DNA of 11,403 nucleotides from Bacillota bacterium. GTDB lineage: Bacteria; Bacillota; Clostridia; Clostridiales; Clostridiaceae. Positions 1 to 7,900 of this stretch are shown in pieces (positions within the stretch are counted from its first letter, which is position 1; the number at the start of each line of letters is the position of its first letter). The DNA lies in assembly GCA_023440105.1 (NCBI GenBank), contig JAEXSY010000323.1, positions 1 through 11,403 of the forward strand, written 5' to 3'. A model generated the notes under the pieces. That model made no database searches. It had not been told where the DNA came from and worked only from the letters and a program-made list of their open reading frames with translations. The translations under genes were made by a program, and so were the position numbers.

Positions 1-446
1 TTATTAGCTTCAGCCATTCTATGAGTATCTTCTCTCTTTTTAACAGCTGCACCAGTGTTGTTTGAAGCATCTATAAGTTCATTAGCGAGTCTTTCTCTCA
101 TGTACTTTTCGCCTCTTTTTCTAGCAGCAATTAATAACCATCTAAGACCTAATGTCTGTCTTCTCTCAGGTCTAACTTCTATTGGAACCTGGTAGTTAGC
201 ACCACCTATTCTTCTAGACTTAACCTCGAGTAAAGGCATGATGTTATTCATAGCTGCTTCGAAAACCTCTAATGCATCTTTGCCTGTTTTTTGGTTTATT
301 ATTTCAAAAGCATCGTAGCATATATTTTGAGCTACTCCTCTTTTACCATCTTCCATGATGTTGTTTATAAGCTTGGTAACAACCTTGCTGTTATACATTG
401 GATCAGGTAAAACATCTCTTTTTGCAATATGACCTTTTCTTGGCAT
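1..446 (-). CDS. rpsG: 30S ribosomal protein S7, C-terminus cut by window edge
   Basis: S7 is a primary 16S rRNA-binding protein that nucleates assembly of the 30S head and lines the E site. The frame read from the ATG at 444-446 gives MPRKGHIAKRDVLPDPMYNS at the N-terminus, then typical S7 blocks such as RRIGGANYQVPIEV, RWLLIAARKRGEKYM and, near the window edge, KREDTHRMAEAN. There are 148 complete codons and no stop before base 1. The family is usually about 156 residues, so roughly eight C-terminal residues lie outside the window; this is an edge cut and not a broken gene. The start is fixed by an AGGAGGG ribosome binding site around 454-460. It follows rpsL after a 145-base spacer containing two hairpins. 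In most bacteria fusA and tuf come next, but that is outside the window. Confidence 0.97.
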   Translation of the reverse strand, partial: MPRKGHIAKRDVLPDPMYNSKVVTKLINNIMEDGKRGVAQNICYDAFEIINQKTGKDALEVFEAAMNNIMPLLEVKSRRIGGANYQVPIEVRPERRQTLGLRWLLIAARKRGEKYMRERLANELIDASNNTGAAVKKREDTHRMAEAN

Positions 447-489
447 CTTTCTTCCCTCCTTAACAATTAGATTTAAGTTCATAGGTACT

Positions 490-509
490 CGGCAGTGTTA
501 TCACTACCG
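490..509 (-). promoter_or_regulatory. Hairpin in the rpsL-rpsG intercistronic RNA
   Basis: Read as minus-strand RNA, this is an 8-bp stem (CGGUAGUG with CACUGCCG, one U-G wobble) closed by an AUAA loop. The wobble is allowed only in minus-strand RNA; on the plus strand the same position is a C-A mismatch. No U-run follows, so it is not a terminator. It lies about 30 bases upstream of the rpsG ribosome binding site. In E. coli, S7 represses its own translation by binding the rpsL-rpsG spacer, so a role in S7 feedback is possible, but that is inference. Confidence 0.5.
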
Positions 510-543
510 TAAGATGCTCTGGCTTCCGCAAATATATATATAA

Positions 544-568
544 ACTATGTAAATGCAAAAGACATAGC
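544..568 (-). promoter_or_regulatory. Second hairpin in the rpsL-rpsG spacer
   Basis: CUAUGU and ACAUAG pair as six perfect base pairs plus one flanking G-U pair, around an 11-base loop. It begins about 24 bases after the rpsL stop codon and is separated from the hairpin at 490-509 by an alternating TA tract at about 532-542. It is AU-rich and weak on its own. It is listed because, with the other hairpin, it makes this spacer more structured than the short spacers elsewhere in the cluster. Function is unknown. Confidence 0.35.
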
Positions 569-591
569 ACCATCTCAACTTATAAACTCAA

Positions 592-969
592 TTATTTTTT
601 CTTAGGCCTCTTAGCGCCGTACTTAGACCTTGACTGCATTCTGTTAGCAACACCAGCAGAGTCTAAAGCGCCTCTTACTATGTGATATCTAACACCAGGA
701 AGGTCCTTAACTCTACCACCTCTTATAAGAACAACACTGTGCTCCTGAAGATTGTGGCCAACACCTGGGATATAAGCTGTAACTTCATATCCATTTGTAA
801 GTCTAACTCTAGCTATTTTTCTTAAAGCGGAGTTAGGTTTCTTAGGAGTTGTAGTTTTAACTACTGTGCAAACACCTCTTCTTTGAGGACACTCCTTAAG
901 TGCTGGTGAGTTTGATTTTTCTTGAACAGACTTTCTGCCCTTTCTAACTAACTGGCTAATAGTTGGCAT
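592..969 (-). CDS. rpsL: 30S ribosomal protein S12
   Basis: S12 sits at the decoding centre of the 30S subunit and contributes to tRNA selection and translational fidelity. The 125-residue product has normal family length and carries the signature TTTPKKPNSALRK (about residues 39-51), then GHNLQEHSVVLIRGGRVKDLPGVRYH and a basic C-terminus ending in KRPKKK. The two lysines whose substitution classically gives streptomycin resistance (E. coli K42 and K87, here K43 and K88 counting Met) are both present, so the allele looks streptomycin sensitive. The adjacent aspartate (D89), methylthiolated by RimO in some bacteria, is also conserved. The ATG at 967-969 is preceded by AGGAGGTG at good spacing. 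It follows ybxF after a 54-base gap and is probably cotranscribed with ybxF and rpsG. Confidence 0.99.
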   Translation of the reverse strand: MPTISQLVRKGRKSVQEKSNSPALKECPQRRGVCTVVKTTTPKKPNSALRKIARVRLTNGYEVTAYIPGVGHNLQEHSVVLIRGGRVKDLPGVRYHIVRGALDSAGVANRMQSRSKYGAKRPKKK

Positions 970-1023
970 GGTTTCACCTCCTGCATTTTTATATCTATAT
1001 TCTAATAGTAGAAAATAGCAAAA

Positions 1024-1266
1024 TTAATCTTGTAGAATTAAAGTAGCTGCCGAGCCAACTTCAATTCCTGATAGTTTGCCTAAGTGAAGCATTGTATCTA
1101 TCAGCACCACTTCGACATTTTTTTCATGTGCAAGCTCCTTAAGTGGCTGAATAACTTTTGCATCAGCATTCTCTGCTATATACAAAGTCATACCTAATCC
1201 AGCTTTTAAAGCTTTAGTAGCCTGCTTAACGCCTACTACTTTTTTACCTTGTAATCTGTCTACCAT
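1024..1266 (-). CDS. ybxF: L7Ae-family RNA-binding protein, YbxF type
   Basis: This 80-residue protein belongs to the L7Ae/L30e/Gadd45 RNA-binding family. The order rpoC-ybxF-rpsL-rpsG matches Bacillus subtilis, where YbxF (also called RplGB) is reported to bind kink-turn RNA. Visible family features are GVKQATKALKAG near residues 12-23 (the RNA-contacting N-terminal helix region), a central ADAKVIQPLKELA helix, and the C-terminal LGKLSGIEVGSAATLIL strand-turn segment, close to the corresponding YbxF segment. It has no signal peptide or membrane segment and should be cytoplasmic and ribosome-associated. The ATG at 1264-1266 follows GAGGAGGTT about seven bases upstream. It is the first gene after the promoter at 1385-1413, so it probably opens the str transcript. 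Its cellular role is poorly defined even in well-studied species. Confidence 0.9.
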   Translation of the reverse strand: MVDRLQGKKVVGVKQATKALKAGLGMTLYIAENADAKVIQPLKELAHEKNVEVVLIDTMLHLGKLSGIEVGSAATLILQD

Positions 1267-1295
1267 GAGATAACCTCCTCATTAACAATAACATG

Positions 1296-1319
1296 GAGGC
1301 AAAGATGTTCCTTTGCCTC
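1296..1319 (-). promoter_or_regulatory. Perfect 9-bp hairpin in the ybxF leader
   Basis: GAGGCAAAG and CTTTGCCTC form a perfect 9-bp stem around a 6-base loop. The stem ends about 20 bases upstream of the ybxF ribosome binding site. No T-run follows in either direction, so it is not a standard intrinsic terminator. An outer ACATG/CATGT pairing (1291-1295 with 1329-1333) could extend it across an asymmetric bulge. I looked for the tandem G-A pairs of a kink-turn, which YbxF could bind, and did not find them. Confidence 0.5.
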
Positions 1320-1335
1320 ACACTATGTCATGTAG

Positions 1336-1353
1336 ACAATGGTTTCCCATCAT
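1336..1353 (-). promoter_or_regulatory. GNRA-capped hairpin in the ybxF leader
   Basis: In minus-strand RNA, AUGAUGG and CCAUUGU pair as seven base pairs including two G-U wobbles, capped by a GAAA tetraloop. This is stable RNA geometry, and it lies within the roughly 110-base leader expected from the promoter at 1385-1413. No function is assigned. Confidence 0.4.
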
Positions 1354-1384
1354 TTTTCGTAAGCGATAAAATCACACAAATTGT

Positions 1385-1413
1385 ATTTTATCATTTTAGG
1401 TTTTCACTGTCAA
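1385..1413 (-). promoter_or_regulatory. Sigma-A promoter for ybxF-rpsL-rpsG
   Basis: On the minus strand the -35 box is an exact TTGACA (1408-1413), the spacer is exactly 17 bases, and the -10 box is TAAAAT (1385-1390) preceded by an extended -10 TGA. The start point is predicted near 1377-1378, giving a leader of about 110 bases. The promoter begins only ten bases after the rpoC stop codon. An 8-bp inverted repeat (GATAAAAT at 1385-1392 and 1365-1372 read on the minus strand) straddles the predicted start point. Confidence 0.8.
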
Positions 1414-1423
1414 TAAATATATT

Positions 1424-4400
1424 CTATTCCTCGAAAGATATGTTCTGCTCAATCACCTGTGGTTCCTTCTCAGTGTTTAATTTAACAGAGCGATATCTCA
1501 TCATTCCAGTACCTGCAGGAATAAGTTTACCTATAATAACATTTTCCTTTAGTCCTAGAAGAGGATCAATCTTTCCTTTTATAGCTGCATCTGTAAGAAC
1601 TCTTGTGGTTTCCTGGAAGGAAGCTGCAGATAAGAAGGAATCTGTTGCTAGGGCAGCTTTAGTTATACCAAGGAGCACCTGCTCTCCCTTAGCTGGCTCT
1701 CCACCTATCTGCTCAACTCTTTCATTCTCAGCATAAAAATCAAACATATCTATCATGGTTCCTGGAAGAAGATCTGTATCTCCTGATTCAGCAACCTTAA
1801 TCTTTCTGGTCATCTGTCTTACTACTACCTCTAAGTGCTTATCATTGATATCAACACCTTGAAGTCTATATACCTTTTGTACCTCGGAAAGAAGATAATA
1901 TCTAACACCATCTACTCCCTTAATTCTCATTATATCATGTGGGTTAACAGAACCTTCAGTGATTTCATCACCAGCACCTATTTGATCTCCCTCAGATACT
2001 TTAAGTCTTGAACCAAAAGGTATGTCGTAGCTTTGAACTTCTCCATCTTCCGTAGTAACATTAACAGTTCTCTTCTTCTTAGTTTCTTCTATGGAAACAG
2101 TTCCTGCAACATCACTTACTATAGCAAGCCCCTTAGGCTTTCTAGCTTCAAAAAGTTCTTCAACTCTAGGAAGACCCTGAGTGATATCGGAACCTGCAAC
2201 TCCACCAGTATGGAAGGTTCTCATAGTAAGCTGAGTTCCTGGCTCACCGATGGACTGAGCAGCTATTATACCTACAGCTTCACCGATATTTATCTTTTGA
2301 GCTGTAGCCATATTCATGCCATAACATTTGCAGCAAACTCCAACCTTAGAATGACAAGTAAATACTGATCTTATCTTAACCTTCTTAATTCCAGTTTTAG
2401 CCACAGCCTCTGCAGTAGCATGATCTATATACTCATCTCTAGGAACCATTACCTCGCCTGTTTCAGGATTTATAATATCCTCAGCTGAGTATCTTCCTTG
2501 AAGCCTTTCGCTTAATGGTTCAATTACATCAGATCCATCTTTAATCTCAGAAACATATATTCCTTCAGTAGTTCCACAGTCATCCTGTCTAACAATAACA
2601 TCCTGGCTAACATCTACTAGTCTTCTAGTAAGGTATCCAGAGTCAGCTGTCTTAAGGGCTGTATCGGCATTACCCTTTCTAGCACCGTGAGTAGAAATGA
2701 AGTACTCAAGTACATCAAGACCTTCTCTAAAGGAAGCTCTGATAGGAAGCTCTATAATCTTACCTGATGGATTAGCCATAAGACCTCTCATACCAGCCAG
2801 CTGCTTAATCTGAGATTTTGAACCTCTGGCTCCAGAGTCCGCCATCATGAATATAGGGTTAAACTTATCCATGCTAGCATAGAGTGCATCAGCAACTTCT
2901 TCAGTAGTCTTAGTCCATTTGTCAATTATACGTTCATATCTTTCTTCATCAGATATGAAACCTCTCTTATACATCTTTTCTATCTTATCAACAGTTTCAT
3001 CTGCATCTCCTAAGAGAATCTTCTTAGCTTCAGGTACAACCATATCAGAAGCAGCTACGGTAATAGCACCTATAGTAGAGTAATGATAACCCTTAGCTTT
3101 AATCTTATCCAGCATTACTGAGGTCTCTATTGGACCATGCTTGATGTAACACTTATCTATAATCTTTCCTAAGGATTTCTTAGTTATTAAGAAATCAACC
3201 TCAAGATTGAACATTTCTTTTTCATCTTCTCTATTGACGAAACCTAAGTCCTGAGGTATAGATTCATTGAATATAACCTTACCCACTGTAGTTTCTATGA
3301 TACCTTTTTTAACTTCTCCATCCACTACTCTAGTGATTCTTATCTTTATTTTTGCATGGATATCAATTTCCTTAAGCTCATATGCCATTAATGCTTCTTC
3401 AACACTAGCAAATACATGACCTTCGCCTTTAGCTCCATCTTTATCCATAGTGAGATAATAAGAACCTAGAACCATATCCTGAGTAGGTACACTTACCGGC
3501 TTACCATCGGATGGTTTTAATATATTTCCAGCAGCAAGCATTAAGAATCTTGCTTCTGCTTGAGCTTCTACAGATAATGGAACGTGAACAGCCATCTGGT
3601 CACCATCAAAGTCTGCATTATATGCCGTACATACCAATGGATGAAGCTTTATAGCTCTACCTTCCACTAGTACTGGCTGGAAAGCCTGAATTCCCAATCT
3701 ATGAAGGGTAGGAGCACGGTTAAGAAGAACTGGATGGTCTTCAATAACATCCTCAAGAACATCCCATACCTGAGGCATAACTCTTTCTACCATTCTCTTG
3801 GCACTTTTAATATTATGTGCTATTCCATCTTCTACAAGCTTTTTCATTACAAAAGGCTTGAATAGCTCTAAAGCCATTTCCTTTGGCAGACCACACTGAT
3901 ACATTTTTAATTCAGGTCCAACAACGATAACGGATCTACCGGAATAGTCAACTCTCTTACCAAGGAGATTCTGTCTAAATCTACCTTGCTTACCCTTAAG
4001 CATATCTGATAAGGACTTTAGAGGTCTATTTCCAGGACCAGTTACAGGCCTACCTCTTCTACCATTGTCTATAAGAGCATCTACAGCTTCCTGGAGCATT
4101 CTTTTTTCATTTCTTACAATAATATCAGGAGCTCCTAGATCTAAAAGCTTCTTAAGTCTATTATTTCTATTTATAACCCTTCTGTACAGGTCATTTAAAT
4201 CTGAGGTAGCAAATCTACCACCATCCAATTGAACCATTGGTCTTAAGTCTGGAGGTATTACAGGGATAACATCTACAATTATCCACTCTGGTTTGTTCCC
4301 TGATTTTCTAAAAGACTCAACCACTTCAAGTCTTCTTATAATTCTAACCTTCTTTTGGCCTGTGCTGGTTTTTAATTCTTCTTTAAGCTCTGCGCTGGCT

Positions 4401-4960
4401 CTATCTAAATCTATTTCCTGAAGAAGCTGTTTTATCGCCTCAGCTCCCATACCAGCTACGAAGCTTTCCTCACCATATTTGTCAACGGCTTCTCTATACT
4501 CTTTTTCATTGAGAAGCTGTTTTTTGAGAAGCTGGGTCTCTCTTGGCTCGATTACTACATAAGATGCAAAATATAATACTTTTTCTAAGGCTCTAGGAGA
4601 CATATCAAGAAGAAGTCCCATTCTTGAAGGTATTCCTTTGAAGTACCATATGTGAGATACAGGGGCAGCAAGCTCAATATGCCCCATTCTCTCTCTTCTT
4701 ACCTTAGATTTTGTAACCTCAACTCCACATCTGTCACAAACAATACCTTTGTATCTAACTCTTTTGTATTTACCACAGTGACATTCCCAATCCTTCTGTG
4801 GTCCAAAGATTCTTTCGCAGAATAAACCGTCTTTCTCTGGCTTAAGTGTTCTGTAATTTATGGTCTCTGGCTTTTTAACCTCACCTCTAGACCATTCTCT
4901 AATTTGTTCAGGGGATGCAAGCCCAATCTGTATAGCATCAAAGTTATTTAATTCAAACAA
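1424..4960 (-). CDS. rpoC: DNA-directed RNA polymerase subunit beta'
   Basis: RpoC forms half of the RNA polymerase active-site cleft and holds the catalytic magnesium. The 1178-residue protein is intact and near the usual Firmicutes length. An N-terminal zinc ribbon has Cys60, Cys62, Cys75 and Cys78. The catalytic NADFDGD motif at 448-454 supplies Asp450, Asp452 and Asp454. The bridge helix region lies around 745-790 (GARKGNADTALKTADSGYLTRR). A second zinc site is formed by Cys795, Cys869, Cys876 and Cys879, with spacing matching the E. coli site. The trigger-loop segment GEAVGIIAAQSIGEPGTQLT begins at about 893. The start is TTG at 4958-4960, supported by GGGAGG eight bases upstream and by the conserved N-terminus MFELNNFDAIQIGLASPEQI. 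It lies 22 bases after the rpoB stop and is cotranscribed with it. No terminator is visible between its end and the ybxF promoter. Confidence 0.99.
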   Translation of the reverse strand: MFELNNFDAIQIGLASPEQIREWSRGEVKKPETINYRTLKPEKDGLFCERIFGPQKDWECHCGKYKRVRYKGIVCDRCGVEVTKSKVRRERMGHIELAAPVSHIWYFKGIPSRMGLLLDMSPRALEKVLYFASYVVIEPRETQLLKKQLLNEKEYREAVDKYGEESFVAGMGAEAIKQLLQEIDLDRASAELKEELKTSTGQKKVRIIRRLEVVESFRKSGNKPEWIIVDVIPVIPPDLRPMVQLDGGRFATSDLNDLYRRVINRNNRLKKLLDLGAPDIIVRNEKRMLQEAVDALIDNGRRGRPVTGPGNRPLKSLSDMLKGKQGRFRQNLLGKRVDYSGRSVIVVGPELKMYQCGLPKEMALELFKPFVMKKLVEDGIAHNIKSAKRMVERVMPQVWDVLEDVIEDHPVLLNRAPTLHRLGIQAFQPVLVEGRAIKLHPLVCTAYNADFDGDQMAVHVPLSVEAQAEARFLMLAAGNILKPSDGKPVSVPTQDMVLGSYYLTMDKDGAKGEGHVFASVEEALMAYELKEIDIHAKIKIRITRVVDGEVKKGIIETTVGKVIFNESIPQDLGFVNREDEKEMFNLEVDFLITKKSLGKIIDKCYIKHGPIETSVMLDKIKAKGYHYSTIGAITVAASDMVVPEAKKILLGDADETVDKIEKMYKRGFISDEERYERIIDKWTKTTEEVADALYASMDKFNPIFMMADSGARGSKSQIKQLAGMRGLMANPSGKIIELPIRASFREGLDVLEYFISTHGARKGNADTALKTADSGYLTRRLVDVSQDVIVRQDDCGTTEGIYVSEIKDGSDVIEPLSERLQGRYSAEDIINPETGEVMVPRDEYIDHATAEAVAKTGIKKVKIRSVFTCHSKVGVCCKCYGMNMATAQKINIGEAVGIIAAQSIGEPGTQLTMRTFHTGGVAGSDITQGLPRVEELFEARKPKGLAIVSDVAGTVSIEETKKKRTVNVTTEDGEVQSYDIPFGSRLKVSEGDQIGAGDEITEGSVNPHDIMRIKGVDGVRYYLLSEVQKVYRLQGVDINDKHLEVVVRQMTRKIKVAESGDTDLLPGTMIDMFDFYAENERVEQIGGEPAKGEQVLLGITKAALATDSFLSAASFQETTRVLTDAAIKGKIDPLLGLKENVIIGKLIPAGTGMMRYRSVKLNTEKEPQVIEQNISFEE

Positions 4961-4968
4961 GGGTATAT

Positions 4969-4974
4969 CCTCCC
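4969..4974 (-). promoter_or_regulatory. Ribosome binding site fixing the TTG start of rpoC
   Basis: GGGAGG lies eight bases upstream of the TTG at 4958-4960. No ATG or GTG codon is placed to give the conserved MFELNNF N-terminus, so this site decides in favour of TTG. It sits wholly within the 22-base rpoB-rpoC spacer. Confidence 0.85.
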
Positions 4975-4982
4975 TTCATAGA

Positions 4983-7900
4983 TTACTGTTCTTCATTAAA
5001 ATCATCGATTCCTAGATCACCTTGAAGATCATCTAAAGGTAGATCATCATAATCCACTTCTAATTCCTCTTCTGCCTCTTCATCTACCTCAACATATTCA
5101 TCCGTTGGTGATGAAGGTACAAATTCCTCTGTTCCTTCGATATTGATATCTAACTCTTCATTCTCATCTTCCACAGATTCCTTAAGCTTAATTTCCTCAT
5201 TGTCATCATTAAGCACCTTAACATTTAAGCAAAGGGCTTGCAGTTCTTTAATGAGTACCTTAAAGGATTCAGGAACTCCTGGCTCTGGAATGTTTTCACC
5301 CTTAACAATTGCTTCATAGGTCTTAACTCTACCTACAACATCATCTGATTTAACTGTCAGAATCTCCTGCAGTGTATGTGCAGCACCATAAGCCTCTAGG
5401 GCCCAAACTTCCATTTCACCAAATCTCTGTCCTCCAAACTGAGCTTTACCTCCAAGAGGCTGCTGAGTTACTAAGGAGTAAGGACCAGTTGATCTAGCAT
5501 GTATTTTGTCATCAACTAAGTGAGCTAGCTTAAGGATATACATTATTCCTACTGTAACCCTATTATCAAAAGGTTCTCCAGTTCTACCGTCATAGAGAAC
5601 TGTCTTTCCATCTGCATTATATCCCGCATCCTCAAGACACTTTTCTATATCACTTTCTGTTGCTCCATCGAATACTGGAGTAGCAATATGCCATCCTAGC
5701 TTCTGTGAAGCCCAGCCTAAGTGAACCTCTAGCACCTGACCAATATTCATACGGGAAGGAACACCCAGTGGATTTAAGCATATCTGAAGTGGTCTACCAT
5801 CCGGTAGGAATGGCATATCTTCTTCAGGAAGAACTCTGGAAATAACACCCTTATTACCATGGCGTCCCGCCATTTTATCTCCTACGGAGATTTTTCTCTT
5901 CTGTGCAATATAGCATCTTACTAATTCATTAACTCCTGGTGGCAGTTCATCACCGTTTTCTCTGGTAAATACCTTAACATCAACGATAATACCTGCTTCA
6001 CCATGGGGTACTCTTAAGGAAGTATCTCTTACTTCTCTGGCTTTTTCACCGAAAATAGCTCTAAGAAGTCTCTCTTCAGCTGTAAGCTCAGTTTCTCCCT
6101 TAGGAGTTACCTTACCTACAAGTATATCACCGGATCTTACCTCAGCACCTATTCTTATTATTCCTCTATCATCAATATCCTTTAAGGAATCTTCAGCTAC
6201 GTTAGGGATATCTCTTGTAATCTCTTCTGGTCCAAGCTTAGTATCTCTAGCTTCGCATTCATATTCTTCAATATGTATTGAAGTGAACACATCTTCTCTT
6301 ACCAATTCTTCAGAGATAAGCATAGCATCTTCATAGTTATATCCTTCCCAGGTGATAAAGCCCATACGGATATTCTTTCCAAGTGCTATTTCTCCTAAGT
6401 CAGTGGATGGTCCATCAGCAAGAACTGTTCCCTTATCCACTTTTTCTCCCTTGCTTACTATAGGTCTTTGGTTTATACAGGTACCCTGGTTAGACCTCTT
6501 AAACTTTAATAATCTATATACATCAGTGCCACCATCAGAATCTCTCTTAACCCTAATTTCATTGGCACTTACATAGCTAATTACTCCAGCATTCTTTGCC
6601 TTAGGAAGAACTCCTGAATCTACCGCTGCCTTATACTCTATACCAGTTCCTACTATAGGAGTCTGAGGTTTTAAAAGTGGCACGGCCTGACGCTGCATGT
6701 TTGATCCCATTAGAGCACGAGAAGCATCATCATTTTCCAAGAAAGGAATCATAGCTGTAGCAACAGATACAAGCTGTCTTGGAGAAACGTCCATAAGGTC
6801 AACATCTTCCTTAGGAACTACAAACACATCTTCAAGATGACGAACAGTTACTCTATTATCAAGGAATCTTCCTTCTTCATCTAAAGGCTCATTAGATTGA
6901 GCAACTAGATACTGATCTTCTTCATCAGCTGTAAAGTATCTGATTTCAGTAGAAACTATACCAGTCTTTTTGTCTACTACTCTATATGGTGTTTCTATAA
7001 ATCCATATTCATTAACTCTAGCATATGTAGCTAATGAGTTTATAAGTCCAATGTTAGGACCTTCAGGTGTTTCAATAGGACACATTCTACCATAATGAGA
7101 ATGATGAACGTCTCTAACCTCAAAACCAGCTCTTTCTCTTGAAAGACCACCAGGTCCTAGAGCAGAAAGCCTTCTCTTATGAGTAAGCTCTGATAGTGGA
7201 TTTGTCTGGTCCATGAACTGTGAAAGCTGTGAGCTTCCGAAGAATTCTTTGATTGAAGCAGCCACTGGTCTTATATTTATTAAAGCCTGAGGTGTAATAC
7301 CTTCCTGGTCCTGAATAGTCATTCTTTCCTTAACTACTCTTTCCATTCTGGAGAGACCAATTCTAAACTGGTTCTGTAATAGCTCTCCTACAGATCTTAA
7401 TCTTCTATTACCTAAGTGATCTATATCATCTACATTTCCTATACCGTAGGCTAAACCAAGCTCATAGCTAATAGACGCATATATATCATCTCTAACTATA
7501 TGTTTAGGAATGAGTCTATGAATATTCTTCTTAATCTCTTCTTTTATAGATTCTTCGTCACTGTAATTATCGAGAATTTCTCTTAAGGTAGGATAATGTA
7601 CAAGCTCCTTAACATTTAATTCCTCGACATTAAAAGGCACTATTTTGCTTAAATTCACAAAATGATTGCCTATAATTCTAATTACTTTATCTTCTATTAA
7701 TACATCTACTTGGTTTATACCAAGATTTTGAATATCTAGAGCATTTTCTCTAGATATTTTGTTTCCTTTTTCTACCAGGATTTCTCCAGTTTCTGGATGA
7801 ACTATATCTTTTGCTGCTATTTGATTAGTGATTCTTAGTGAAATAGCAAGCTTCTTATTAAATTTATATCTACCAACTCTCGATAAATCATATCTTTTTG

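Noticed and set aside
531..558. Possible extra promoter before rpsG (TTGCAT, 16 bases, TATATT on the minus strand)
   Set aside because: The -35 box matches consensus at only three positions and the -10 box lies in an alternating TA tract, where such matches are expected by chance.
1291..1333. Kink-turn target for YbxF in its own leader
   Set aside because: The bulge and outer stem are present, but the tandem G-A pairs required for a kink-turn are not found on the opposing strand.
1293..1736. Plus-strand open frame of 147 codons covering the end of rpoC and the ybxF leader
   Set aside because: It lies mostly opposite the highly conserved C-terminus of rpoC, has no convincing ribosome binding site, and its product resembles no family.
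2033..2368. Plus-strand open frame of 111 codons inside rpoC
   Set aside because: Wholly antisense to the conserved RpoC zinc-site and trigger-loop region; serine-rich reverse-complement composition typical of a shadow.
6352..6576. Plus-strand open frame of 74 codons inside rpoB
   Set aside because: Antisense to conserved RpoB sequence including the active-site region, with no independent support.
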